DNA of 64,000 bases from Capitella teleta (Eukaryota > Annelida > Polychaeta > Capitellidae), in assembly GCA_000328365.1 (NCBI GenBank), contig KB308638.1:128535-192534 (forward strand), written 5' to 3'. The notes beneath the pieces were generated by a model, which made no database searches, had not been told where the DNA came from, and worked only from the letters and a program-made list of their open reading frames with translations. Each line of letters begins with the position of its first letter. The first letter of the stretch is position 1. A program made the translations under genes and the position numbers. Positions 23,187 through 35,337 of this stretch are shown one piece after another.

Positions 23187-24526
23187 TGCTCTGGGGTCTT
23201 ACGGGGGTCGAGAATTTTGAGTTTGTCAAAGTGAGTTTTACAGTGGAGGTGGTTGGGATTTCTTTTTTTTCCTTTTTTAATTTTCATGGATGATGTCTGA
23301 TTTTTAATTTAGTTTTTTTAATAATTCTGAGAGTTTTTGGTATTGTAATTATGATGAAGGCAAAGAAAATATTACTTGCACAATTGTTTGCGAGTGAAAA
23401 AAAAAAATCTGTATTTCGTTCTAGTTATATGTGTGTGTTTTTTTCTTTTGTTTTTTAAACTTGTGAAGAGAAAAATATTGGGGCTTTTATGAGAAATCTC
23501 ACTGAATTTGCTATTACTCTGTATTAGCTGGAGCTACTTCCGATAGCATTGATGGCGCAGATCACCATCAAATTATTCTGTCTGCATCCTTATTCAGGCA
23601 GACTTTTTTCCTCATTAAATTTTACACATTTGGAAAACTAAACGCCAGGGTTCGGCCAAGGGGTCAGCTTTTCTCTGTTTCCACCATCAACGCTATTGGT
23701 TTGTTGCTCTAGTTTTTTCATTCATAATAAGGTTCAGAAGCCAAAAAGTGAGATAGCTAGTTCCTGATAACAAAAAGATATTATAAAATGTGTAAAAGGA
23801 AAAAAAAAATACAAAAAATACAAATTTAATACTGTGCTGTGTTGCAGGTAAAAAAATAAAACACACAAATCTAGATGTATTCATATATTATGTTGTAGAT
23901 TTTTATATTTTTTTACTCAATATTTTGTGTTTTCTATCAAGTATTGATTGGTATAATTTATTTATGGAAACACACAGATCTACCTGGGTGTTTACCTGGC
24001 GTGCTTCTGTGTGGAGATGAAATCTCAACTTTTTTTCTATCAACTCCATTTTGTGATAAAGTTTCTGTGCATGTTTAGTAAGCTGGTCTTGCTTGCCACT
24101 GGCAAAAATCTTCATAACTTGAAAACTTTTCTCTCCCCTTATAATTATGACGATCTTACTGAACAAATTTTGTGCATGGACATTTTGTAACATGTTCAAT
24201 AGTTAACGATTATGTTATTTGTATCAATCGGTGGTGGATTTCATGTGCTTCATTGTATATGACAAATAATACATAAAATGACAATGCTATGATTAGCTTG
24301 CCCAAGGAAGTGTCTAGATTGTGGACCTGAATTGGGACTCTTCAGGCGAAGAGAGTTCAGGCTTTTTCGTTCAGTGTTGTCACCAAAAAGAACATTTTTG
24401 CTTTAAAAAAAATTTGCTTGGTTAGATGTTTTTGGATGATTAATAGATATGGAAAAAAATAAATTGGCATTTGTGCAATTTTCCTTGTTTTATTTCACTT
24501 CCATGAGTAAAACAGTAAATAGAAGG
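23187..24526. other. HELZ and YARS2 3' regions (tail-to-tail)
   Basis: AT-rich with no coding signal. An AATAAA on the plus strand near 24460, followed by a GT/T-rich stretch, is the best candidate HELZ polyadenylation signal and would give a 3' UTR of about 1.3 kb. The YARS2 stop is only about 70 bases further on, so the two 3' UTRs may overlap. Confidence 0.5.
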
Positions 24527-26805
24527 TTAAATTGTTATATAATTTATTACATCACAAACCAAGCCACTTGACAAGATGGTAATTCTTTTTCCCTGGAGAG
24601 AAGAAATATTTAATGTTTCTTTGAATGAGAACCGATTCCTGTGAATACCTAATCTGAGAATGGTGATGTTATTTGGCAGAATATGTTGTGAAGGAATAAG
24701 CACATGACTTGCTTCTGACATTCTCACTTCATTCAGATAAATTCCCCCCTCTTTGATGGTCCTCTCTGCATCCACTGCAAGCAGATATTATGTAACACAA
24801 AGCTGTCAAAAGCAAAAAAAGAGAATGATACAAACCTGCACGGTTGAATGTGCCAGTCTTCATAACCGTATCAAACACAGTTGTGCCCGGCTCATAAAAT
24901 AATTCCGATGATTTGGCATTTGAGAAGAGTTCCCTCAACTCCTGTTCATGCAGTTTGGCGAGACCAGCGGGTGAACCGCCGTACAGGGCTTCAGTGCACC
25001 GCAAAGCAGAAGAGAGTCCTTCGTCTGTGAACGATGAGAATTAAAAGGCAAGTGAACCTGAAGCACAAACCTCCATGCACGAGCAGAGTCACTTCTGATG
25101 CTAATTTCTTCTGAGCGATTCTCTTTGATCGATCTTTCTAAATGTGAAAAGATTGAAGTTAAAGACACAGATATGGATGAACAAGACGTACATCATGCTG
25201 TTTAATGATTTCTGAGATTTGGTCATTTCGAAGAAAAGTGAATAAGTTGAGGTATTTCTCCACTTCAGTGTCCGCCAGTCTCAAGAAATGCTGGTAAAAA
25301 TTAATTGTGTAAAAAAATATCAGGCTGATGAGGCAACGTACTTGGTAGAAATGGAAAGCAGATGTTCTTTTGGCATTCAGCCAGATGGCATTGCCGGCTG
25401 ATTTGCCAAACTTGTGTCCAGATTTTGTGGTCAGTAAAGGAATAGTGATTCCTGGAGGGTAATAAAAGTTGATACTGGTAGTAGACACAATTGAAGTATA
25501 AATAAAAAACTTAATTCTGTTTCATCAATAATCAAGAAGACTTCAGAGTAGAATATAAACTAACCAAATAGTTCTTTATTTGTCACTTTTTTGACAAGTT
25601 CAAAGCCAGCTACAATGTTGCCAAGTTGATCATTTCCTCCAAGCTGCAAAATCATAATTCAGTCACCATGATAGCAATTGAGCAAATGCTCCTCACCTGA
25701 ATAGTGCATTTGTGGTTTTTATGCAAATGAAGCCAGTCATAAGCTTGGAAGACTTGATACATAAATTCTGTGAGACTCATGCCTTCAGCCGTGCTTAGGC
25801 GCGATTTTACGCTAGAAATCAATTGCATAAAGGTTGATATAGGCTGCAGTGTATATGAATTCTGCTCCTGTTTTACTCAAAGAAGAAGGAAATGCTACCA
25901 ACCTGTCTCTCTGCAGCATGGAGCCCATGCGGAAATTCCTCCCAGTTGTGGACAAAAAATGAATGATACTTTTATCTTTATACCATTCTCCATTCTGTAA
26001 AATCCTGCAAAAAAACCCCAGAATTGATCTCCATCAGCCAAAAAAAGTGCCTCGTACTTGGGAGGTGACAGTTCCTTCTCAAAAGGCCAGAAATGTTCAG
26101 CATGATTTCTGAAGATGGCGTCTAAGCTCTTAGAGATGCTTTCAACGTTGGCGTTGATTGTGGATTTGTCCATAGCATCGCGTTCTTTGTTTTTCCCACT
26201 AGGGTCCCCAATCTGAGCTGTTGCGCTTCCAAGCTGATATGAATCATGTTTCATTTTGCCCTTTTTAGGCTTTAAAATGCCATAGACCTCACCACAGCAA
26301 TGACATTGTGTCCCGCTCTCTGACCGTGAAGTAAGGCGATGATCGCGAGAAGGTTTCCCACGTGGAGGCTGTCTGCTGTTGGGTCAAAACCGCAGTACAT
26401 GCACTGCTGGGATCCCACTAATGCACGTTGCAAATCAGGACTCCTGGGTGCAAAATAGAGGCACAAAATAAACATACACGTTTGGGATCCATCTACCATC
26501 TCCACATAAGCATCACATAATCAAACATGCAGTGCATATTGCACATTGAAACAGGGAATTGAAAAGAAAATATCAAAATATCACATGAATGTCTGATTTT
26601 AGTTAAAACTGACCTTTCTTCTGGAAATATATTCTGAAAAATTCCTCTCTCGTGCAGCTTGATGATGTTCTGATTGCCAGGCATGTACGTCCGAGTTGAC
26701 GCAACATGAGCAGAACCCTGACAACGGAGAAGAATGGCCGAGGCACCGTGACCACAAATATTGCTGGAAAAAACTGTAAATAGTTACCGAGAGCACAATT
26801 CTCAT
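24527..26805 (-). CDS. YARS2: Mitochondrial tyrosyl-tRNA synthetase
   Basis: Twelve exons on the minus strand: 26805-26788, 26717-26614, 26443-26293, 26233-26058, 26004-25903, 25811-25697, 25643-25565, 25451-25342, 25290-25192, 25137-25071, 25024-24836, 24774-24527. Phases agree and give 485 residues (human YARS2 is 477). The enzyme charges mitochondrial tRNA-Tyr. Visible are [15 protein letters not shown] (class I signature, residues about 57-71, HVGN for HIGH), [15 protein letters not shown], and the KMSKS-type loop KFGKS (about 262-266). A C-terminal S4-like RNA-binding segment contains [10 protein letters not shown]. The first exon (18 nt, MRIVLS) is inferred from splice sites; an alternative start is the in-frame ATG at 26684. 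The basic, acid-free N-terminus would suit a mitochondrial presequence. Confidence 0.94.
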
Positions 26806-27297
26806 GATTATGATGTTTTGAGTAGTACAGTCTATTCAGAATTATAAATATCATTCCCACAACAAACTGGGTAGTGCTTGGACTTGGTGGCCAAAACTAA
26901 TGAAAATTTTTCCTGATTATTAAATTGATATATTAAATTAAGTAATTTATTGATTATTAAAATGATAAAGTGCCACAAAGATCAGTATTCATACATTAAA
27001 AGGAGTAACCGGATGGTGGGAAAGGGCCTGAAGGGACAACGCTGAAAAATGTCCTGGAAGAGCCAGCTTGCGCCACGGTAAATGGAGAAACAAAATTTAA
27101 TTAAATTTTTTTTACTTTTTTTTAATCAGCAATACATGTATTATTTGCATTGCAAGACAATTATGCTTTTTCTTCTCTGACTTCTTCCTAAGTTACAATT
27201 AATCATTGTTTGCACATAACTATTTATGCAACATAAATATTTATTAGTTCGGAAGAATAACATACAATATGATAGAATTAATCATTATGATTTAAAA

Positions 27298-27361
<64 letters not shown>

Positions 27362-27575
27362 TATTATTTGCATTGCAAGACAAATATGCCTTATCTTCTC
27401 CTTCTTTTTAAGTTACAATTAATCACTGTTTGCATACACATAAATATTTATTAGTTCAGGATAACAATATACAATAAAAGATTTAATACCCGGTAATTAG
27501 AAAATGAAAGAAGAAATAAAATGAACAATAATAATGATAAAAAAAACCATACTGGATTAATTTGGAATTTAGTGG
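26806..27575. repeat. AT-rich intergenic region with (AT)n and a flanking duplication
   Basis: A pure (AT)n run at about 27302-27355 is flanked by two divergent copies of a segment of about 120 bp (27140-27270 and 27360-27485). Each copy contains TTTGCATTGCAAGACAA, AAGTTACAATTAATCA and TAAATATTTATTAGTTC. No gene is seen. Confidence 0.6.
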
Positions 27576-29660
27576 CAGATAGCCGTGGCTATACGGCTAG
27601 CCGCCATGTACATGAGCCGCCATTGTTCATATACGCCGCCATGAAAAACATATGAAATATATTGTTTACAGTACATGACAATCGTTGGGAATGGAGATGC
27701 GACATTGCACTTGATCATCCATCACCTCCCCCTTCTAGCATCCCTTCCTTGCATAATGTCCGTTTTAGTACAGTTCTGTTTTGTTTTGGGTTAGCTCAAT
27801 CTTGAAACAATACTGACATCCTCGGTTGTCATTGATGTTGAATAAAGGTTTGTTTTGGCAACAAATCACAATAAGAGCACAATTTCTCAAGTGTTTGAGA
27901 GCACGACCCTAAATTTAATGATGTCTGGCCGGATAAGAACAAATTAATTACTGTCAACTGCAATATTGCATCATTCATTTGGTTATTTACTCTGCGTGTA
28001 TATACTAACCGTCGCTATTAACCAAGTGCAGCTCCGAGAGAAAAACAACAGCAATAAAAATCCTGTCATTAGCGTTTGTACATGACTCCAGAAATGTAGA
28101 ATAATTTAAGGAATTGTTCATCATGAATCGCCTTCCTATAGAGTTTGTTTTTTACTCAGAATGTATTTGATATAAATGAAATACTGTCAAATACAACTGT
28201 CAACAAATCCAGGGAGTAAAGGTGCGCATTATATGTATTCTTGACTTTAATGTCCTCCAAACAAATCGGTTGCTATAAAGGGTTATAAGACAATTAATTT
28301 CTCTTGTAGAGCATAGATAGCATGACATAATTAACTAGGGCTGGGCGGATATCCGTGTCCGATATCCGTGACAGCACGGATACTGGAGGTGTTCAGTACT
28401 ATCCGTGATCCGTGTTTCAACACGGATAGTTAAACACGGATAGTGTAAATTTTAAGTGTTTGTTTCGAGCGCACAGTGAGCGTAACGCACAGCCATTCCG
28501 CACACAAGCGCTGCTCACTGAAGCTGAGCGATGTCAATTACAAGATAACACGATGTCAATAATGCGCTAATTCTGATTTGTTTTAAATAAACACAATTCT
28601 ATGCCCTTTAATCTCTTCAGTCATCACGCAAAAGTAACGTAACCACGTGTTGTGACTATCTCCTTTAGTGCTTATTTTTCAACACGTGACAGCTTTTGTC
28701 AATTGCAGTTTTCGTGTGAACCACAAACAGCACTGAATTTCATCACTTTCTCGACCTTGAACCATGTTGAAATGGTTAATGTTAATATAGACTAATAATA
28801 ATAATTTATTCAATTAGAGTGCTAAATATCATATAAGAAACAATTTCTAAGCATTAGTACATGTAGGCCCCCCACTTGGCGATCTAGCGACTTGAATTAT
28901 TTCAAACTTTCTATAGAACAATAATTGCGCCTCATGAACTGTACATTGAAGTTTGTACATTTCCAAATCATGTTTATTGAAAGTGTACACTGTAGCACGA
29001 AGTGCATGTTACTGTCGTTCTGTCTTGGGCTTATAATCTGCGACTCGTGATGTTGGGGAAAAATACTTGAAATAGCTTGCGATGATAAGGAATTCACCTC
29101 TGTGAAATCGACAGGCAAGCGAGCTGTCTGCATGTGCGATGCCTCTTGAAACTCATTCTGAACGTTTTGATAAAAGAAATGTACAAGAAGCAAGAAAGAT
29201 GACAGCAGTAGGTCAAGGTCGCTTGTCTTTAACTGCTGCAGGCAGAGCGTGGTTTTCCCGCTCACAGCGTGTGCCAGACGCTGGGCCATTACGCTGTAGT
29301 TGCATGCTCCCGTGTTTGGGCATAAATATCCGTGTCCGTATCCGTATCAGTCGGATATTAGTAACACGGATATCCGTTATCCGTGTATCCGTGTTGAAGC
29401 AATATCCGCCCAGCCCTATAATTAACTTACATTTTTATTTATTATCAATTCAATTCCTCATAAGTTTTAAAATAATAGCGCTGAGTGCATAATTATGTTT
29501 TAACACCGCTAATTTGATTGATTTCTGGAGAGAGACATTATGACTGCTCTGAGCCAACTTGAGCCGTGATTTTTACTCAGCCGCCGTCGTGAAAAAACGG
29601 TCGGCTAGCCGCCGAATCAATGCTTCAGCTAGCCGTATTTTCACGGCTTGGCGGCTCCGG
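27576..29660. mobile_element. Putative inverted-repeat element hosting a hAT-like insertion
   Basis: GCCGTGGCTATACGGCTAGC (27582-27601) recurs inverted at 29628-29647 with 17 of 20 matches, and related GCTAGCCGCC words lie just inside both ends. The exact termini and a target duplication could not be fixed. Its middle is occupied by the hAT-like element at 28336-29418. Without that insertion it would be about 1 kb. Confidence 0.5.
28336..29418 (+). mobile_element. hAT-like non-autonomous DNA transposon, 1083 bp
   Basis: The left end is TAGGGCTGGGCGGATAT and the right end ATATCCGCCCAGCCCTA, a perfect inverted repeat of 17 bp. It is flanked by the 8-bp duplication TAATTAAC at 28328-28335 and 29419-29426. 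Subterminal ATCCGTG/CACGGAT words repeat many times at both ends, as in hAT transposase-binding regions. An 8-bp duplication and TAGGG-type ends indicate the hAT superfamily. No transposase frame is recognisable. Confidence 0.9.
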
Positions 29661-31282
29661 GGTCTAAAAACATGATTTTTCATTTTACAATTCATTTTAT
29701 TTGTTAAAAGTGAAAAAAATTGTGGAATAAAAATGGAGAAAATACTGTGCTTTAAATCTGGGGTATCATATTATTAATATATGTATTTAAACTTCATTTC
29801 GACAGTGCACCCTCACTGCAAGAGACGCTCTCGTTCGTAAAATCGCATTGCTGATAAGCAAAAGGTGGAAGCCCTTTCGGGACCAAATGTTACAATATAT
29901 AGCAGCCAATGAGCTACCACCTGCCATCGGTGTGTGCCTGTGTCAACAATACCCAGTATTCATCTGACCATGGAACCAATGAAGTATGTACTCATAACTC
30001 AATTATCGCTCACAAAATGAAATACACACCAGGAGATTTACCATTTTTCACGATAAATGGATGACAAAATAACAAATATGACATGATTATAAGTGATGCA
30101 GTATATTAAGCGGTGATGTGCATAGTAAATGATAACAACGAGACAGCAAAATAGATTTTTTTACCGACGAATGACATTCATGTTGAAGCAGACGATGATC
30201 TTAAGCGTTATGACTTCTGCAAGTGCTCATCAAAGTCATCGCAGCCGCCAGGAGCAAGCGGAATTGGCGATGAACTGATACCCGGAGGGCATCAAGTGAT
30301 GAGATGGCCAAGACCATCAACTCATCAAGGGATGGTAATCGAGGAATGATTTGCTCCAAGGGGCGAAATTCCCTTAGACAATCATGGATTACCGAATTTG
30401 ACGCAATTTTCTTCAAGGTAGCTGTATGTATATATCGAATTACATGTTAATTACATTTAATCACCTGTAATTAATTAAAAGCAATTTAATTGGGTCACAA
30501 TTTATCTGATTGTATTTGGCGACCTCATAAATCCTAGAAATTACACCAACATTGCCCTTTTGTGACCAATATAGAGGAAGTATTTTGGACAGATGTGCTA
30601 ATTAATTAAAACGGCAATTAGAAGGTATTCTGGGAATTCTTTTTTTCGGCACCAAATCCACAATTGATCAGTATGATTTAAGGAAGGTCTATACCAAATT
30701 CAGTGCTTTTATTGTATTTGCACGTGTCGGTGTATGTTTGACCACAATGATTTCCACTACTATTAACATCCTTGGCCCCCGCACTATCAAAGAATGAGAC
30801 TGAGATGCTCTGAGACCATTACGAAATGACCAAGTACGATAGATGTTAACATGCCCCAAGTACAATGCAGTATTAATTCACTCATATATGACATTCGATT
30901 GCCTTGGGAAATCTGAACCCTTGATGGTCTTGGGTTATCAGCTCATCGCCAATTCCGCTCACTGCGAGGTCATCACAGTCGTGAATCATAACGCACTATA
31001 TTAAGTACAGAGTGCTCTGCAGCTCTTTGATTGCTCCTGTTCTAGCCTAGTGACCCTTGTCCTGCTCTAAACCTCAAGAAAGGACAGCTGTATCCAAGGT
31101 ATCACTAGCCTGTATGCACAACCAAACTGTGAACATATTTTTTATGCATGTGAGGTAAAGTAGGGATATGGATTATGGGACACATCACTTGGCAGCACAG
31201 ACATCCAAAATCAAGCAGCATCTGCACACTGTTGAGGTAGCCGCACTGCTTTGTTGTTATCTTCTCTTCTGCCAAGAGCTAA
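29661..31282. other. Intergenic, nothing recognised
   Basis: AT-rich sequence without a convincing frame, RNA gene or repeat end. The minus-strand frame at 30201-30416 shows no domain. Confidence 0.45.
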
Positions 31283-31457
31283 AGGTGCGTTCTTTCCTCC
31301 TTGATAACTCAGAATTACGAGATCACAAGTTACGAGATGCGTTCTTTGCACCTATTCCGAAATCGAAAGTCAGAATAACATCATGAAATCTCAGGGTTCC
31401 AGAGATGACGACCTTGTAATTCCGAGTCCTGAGTTGTCGAGAATGAAAGACCGCACC
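31283..31457 (+). mobile_element. Small inverted-repeat (MITE-like) element, about 175 bp
   Basis: The left end AAGGTGCGTTCTTTC and right end GAAAGACCGCACC are imperfect inverted repeats. Similarity continues inward (ATAACTCAGAATTACGAG against CTTGTAATTCCGAGTCCTGA). No clear target duplication was found. Confidence 0.5.
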
Positions 31458-31913
31458 ATTAGATCGCTCACCACGGCTCAATGGTTTCAGTGCTTACACA
31501 AATGACCACATAAATCACATCCTCGACATTCTCTCAGTTATAACTTGGTATCCCGAATTCTCACCTAATTTACAAATGGTCAGCTCATTAAATTCTGCCT
31601 TTAGATGAATGTTGTTTGTCAAAAAATAGATCGCAACAATCAGTTATTTTTGTGCTCACCTGATACAGGCATAAATTAACAAAACAGGAGTTTGTTACTG
31701 GCATAAATTAAAAAAAACAGGAGTTTGTTAAGTAAAAATGAGATTTTTTATTTTAATTTTAGATGAAGATGAATGAAGAAGAACACAAAGAAATTAGCTA
31801 ATTCATGAAACAAACAAAGACTACTTTGCAAACAAACTCACAAATATTTTTCCATATTGCAATGTTAATAATGAGCTATGGATGCGATATGATGAGATGA
31901 TAATGAAAGGTTA
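31458..31913. other. Downstream region of PDIA6
   Basis: It holds a short imperfect direct repeat at 31672-31735 (GGCATAAATTAA followed by ACAGGAGTTTGTTA). The part nearest 31914 is presumably PDIA6 3' UTR; TTTTTTATTTTAA at 31746 could contain its polyadenylation signal on the minus strand. Confidence 0.4.
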
Positions 31914-34900
31914 TCACAACTCCTCCTTGATGCTATCAATGTCATCCAACTCAACATCGCTGAGATCAATGTCATCTTCAACAGGCAACTGAAACATAAC
32001 AGAATATTGAAACGCATTACATAACAGCACAGATGCTTACCTCTGCATCTTTGCCATCCCATGCCTCAGTGTCGTAGACCTTTGGCAACTCAGCGTTCTT
32101 GACGGGAGCGGTGGAACCGCGTCCTACGGCCAACTCCCGCAGGTATTCATTGATGCCTGTTTCACTGAAGGACCCTCTGAGAAGAGAGAACTTCATTTTA
32201 CGCGAGTTCATGGCAGCCATAGCCGGGTATCCAAATCCTCCAATTCCAAAGGCCTCTTCCACGGCCATTTGGGCTCCTGCCTCAGTCCAAACCCATCTGG
32301 GAAAAATAGTGATGATTAGCCTGCCTTCCCACACAGACCCCACTCACCCCCACTGGCGCTTCTTGTACTTGTCCCCCATCTGTCGGAGGATCTCCAGGTA
32401 TTTGTTACGGCACTCAGATTGGCAATCCAGGATGTGAGGCAGAACGGCAACCACACACAACTGGTGGTCATTGCAAGCAGTTTCAAGGACGCTCAGACTG
32501 GTCAGCTGTAACACCAATCACATTACAGAGATATTCTTCACGAGTTCATGAATGAAATAACAAGTACCGATCACCGTGAAAGCCGATTGGTGAATGATTT
32601 GATTAAATATTCCCAGAATCAAGATCTCACCTGAACAAGCTCTGGGGGATCAATGTTCTCAGTGTAGAGACTGAGAGCATGAGAGACAATGTCTGAAGAA
32701 GTCCTGCCACCCTGATAATCCTGAGCCTCTCCATCTTTCTTGCCTTGGGGGAATACTTTAATTGAAGGGTAGCCACGGATCTAAAGGAGGAGACAACGAC
32801 CACCACTTAAAAAAACAAGCATTTGATTGGTGTTTGGGGGGAGGGGGAGGGGAGCCATGAACCGTACTTGTGTGCACCACAGCTTCATACCTCCTTGATT
32901 TCAGGGGGATCAAGGAACTCAGTGTAATGCTCCATGGCAAAGAGAACAATTTCCTCCGAGGAATGACCTCCTTCGTAGAGGAGAAGGTCATCTTGTTTGT
33001 TGTGGAAGAAGAGATAAATGGTGGGAAACATCTCAATCTGAAGGCATTTGCCACATGATACGTGAGACGCATTCACAATATTACAATTCAAAGAAAATTA
33101 ACAAATACCACAGACAGAAAATACACTCACGGAATATTTGCTGGCGGTGATGGTGTGCACAGTGGCGTCAAGGGCGCCAAGTTTGACCTTGCCCTTCAGC
33201 TCAGAAGCAGCAGACGCCCACTGGGGAGCGAGGTTCTTGCAGTGTCCGCACCACGGAGCAAAGAATTCAACCAGCCAGAGGTCATCAGAGTTCAGAACCA
33301 AATCCTCAAAGTTGGAGTCAGTCAACTCAACAACGTCGTCCTTGCTTCCTTGCTGCAAGCAAATTTCCTCATCCATCCCATTTGTAATAGTTGCCAGAAC
33401 AAACCTTTCCACCACTGCCTCCGCTGCTACCTCCGGATTTCTTTCCTCCGCTGCTTCCGCTCTTTCCAGACATGCGGTCCTTGGCCATCTGCTGAGCAGT
33501 AGACATGGCAGAGTCCACAATCGACTGGGCAGTGCGCTGGCCATTGTAGTCAGTTGGACTGTTCTTGTTGGCTCCAAACACCTTGATGGTAGGGAAGCCA
33601 CGCACATTGTATGGACTTCCAACAGACTGGTGCTGATCCATGTCCACGGCTCCGACCTTGACAATGCCCTTCAAAGCTGAAGCGGCTTTCTTCCATTCGG
33701 GGGCTAGGTTTTTGCAATGTCCGCACCTGCATCACGAAAGTCAGTGTCAAAAATCTCATTCTGTATTCCGTCACTCACCATGGAGCATAGAACTCAACCA
33801 TCCACAGTTCATCTCCCTGGATGACAAGTTTGTTGAAGTTAGAAGCAGTCAGCTCAACGACATCATCGGAAGCGGTGTAGAGAGCGTTGGCCGAAGCGGC
33901 CAGGGCCAAGACCAGTCCTGCAATCAATCAACGATTATTGAATCTGAGCTCATACAGTTTGCTTGTACACAGACATATGTGACCACTGGAATTATGCAAT
34001 CACAACCCATTAAATATGCAAGCATGATGTGGCATCATTTGCATAATTTATTGATGATTTATCGTGATTTGAAACACATGGAACAACATGATGGAATCAA
34101 CAGGTGTTCCATAATAAACAATAGATACAAGATTCTCTGAGCCTGATTGAATATACATCCCATATAACTGAAGGCCTATCGCAACTAAACTAAGATTTCA
34201 ATTATCCCTCCTCACGGGATAATACAAATGTAGATAGACTGTCAATAATGACTGATATACCCTGAGGGTGGCATGTCTCAATGGGTGGCATTTCTAGATA
34301 CTGTTGACTTTGAAACACTCTGATGCATTACCAAGGTTATGCAATATACTTGATTAACAGTGATAGCAATCCGTTGATCCACTCCAGATGCTAACTTCAA
34401 GTGTAGGGACTGATGACCATATGCTGATTCTGAGCCACTACTGGGTTTGAACTTTGAATGTCCAAACTCCAAAGTAAATGCACAGTTTCAGGGCGCACCT
34501 ATCATGCAAGGAATGACATAAGATGATTCTCATCATACTGAGGGTAAGCATCTCAATTTAAAATTATCATTCTTCAAATCTGTTATAGAAAGATAATACA
34601 ATCTAAACCAACTAAAAGTTACATTTTCTATATTTCGGTTATACTGGCGATAATCGCCCGAAAATCTGTGCTAACTGCATCATGCATGCTCATGGTGTCA
34701 TTAAATAATTAATTCACATGATTTAGCCCAGTAACTTGGTAAGCACGACAAAACTCTTAGTATATAACTTATAGTTATAGTGAGACGGGCTGGCTGCTGC
34801 CGCTTCGGTGCTGATATCGCATACATGACCGGCCGGTCTATTAATCGGTCTATATTAATTTATTTTCAGTTTGAGTTATTCAGTCTCGACTCGAACGTCA

Positions 34901-35239
34901 GATTGTAAAAGTGCCGAAACAAAGGCACTTTAATCCGATCAACCTGAATCTGAGTTGAAGCTAGAGTTTGACAGGCGCGACAACGAACGCCGAACGTAGC
35001 TCCCCAAGGGTAGCGGAGCAGTTCGGAGTTCCCACACTGTGTGTGCACTACGCTACGGCTTGGGGAGCTACGCCGAACGAGGCGTCCCTCACTCCGACTC
35101 CCTCAGTCAGTGACTAGTGAGTCAGTCAGTGAGTCAGTCCTGTCATCCAACGTTCGACCGACTTAATTGTAATCAGCCGTGGCATCACAAGAAAAAGTTT
35201 GAACACGGATGCACAATACTCACCGAAGACAACCTTCAT
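31914..35239 (-). CDS. PDIA6: Protein disulfide isomerase A6 (P5) with a duplicated alternative exon
   Basis: Exons on the minus strand: 35239-35224, 33917-33779, 33726-33405, 33352-33131, then exon A 33037-32891 or exon B 32780-32631, then 32505-32348, 32296-32041, 31988-31914. With B the product is 445 residues (human 440); with A, 444. It is an ER-lumen oxidoreductase. Visible are a signal peptide (about 1-17), two thioredoxin domains each with CGHC (53-56 and 194-197), a Gly/Ser linker, a redox-inactive C-terminal domain ([20 protein letters not shown]), an acidic tail and a C-terminal KEEL, a KDEL-type retrieval signal. Exon B matches the family ([19 protein letters not shown]). Exon A is a diverged paralogue. 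Intron 1 is 1306 nt, far longer than the rest. A near-consensus ER stress element lies upstream. Confidence 0.95.
32631..32780 (-). other. PDIA6: PDIA6 alternative exon B (canonical)
   Basis: Phase 0-0, 50 codons, beginning [10 protein letters not shown] and ending DPPELVQ. It supplies the cis-proline loop (YPSI) and the last strands and helix of the second thioredoxin domain, with the [13 protein letters not shown] pattern expected of PDIA6. It has a consensus GT donor, and its acceptor follows CTCCTCCTTTAG. Confidence 0.85.
32891..33037 (-). other. PDIA6: PDIA6 alternative exon A (paralogue of exon B)
   Basis: Phase 0-0, 49 codons, beginning [10 protein letters not shown] and ending DPPEIKE. 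It aligns with exon B throughout: I..(F/Y)P(T/S)I..F, then Y.GG..SS..IV..A...YTE, then DPPE. It keeps the cis-proline but replaces the conserved IRG with IEM. Exons A and B are separated by a 110-nt intron. Open frame, intact splice sites and conserved core residues argue that it is functional. Confidence 0.8.
34995..35072. repeat. 14-bp inverted repeat in PDIA6 intron 1
   Basis: CGTAGCTCCCCAAG at 34995-35008 and its exact reverse complement at 35059-35072. The direct repeat CGCCGAACG (34989 and 35071) overlaps the outer sides. It is GC-rich against an AT-rich background and could fold into a stable hairpin. Confidence 0.75.
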
Positions 35240-35337
35240 GTTTGCTTGTTCAGCTCGCAAGTGATAGCGTCGTCAGCGTTAGAAACAAATCAACATAAAT
35301 GCCAGTGTTTCTCCTTCCAACACGTTGGTTCACTGGA

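Noticed and set aside
28897-29289. 130-codon minus-strand frame inside the hAT-like element, considered as a transposase remnant
   Set aside because: No RNase H-like, BED or dimerisation (hATC) motif is visible.
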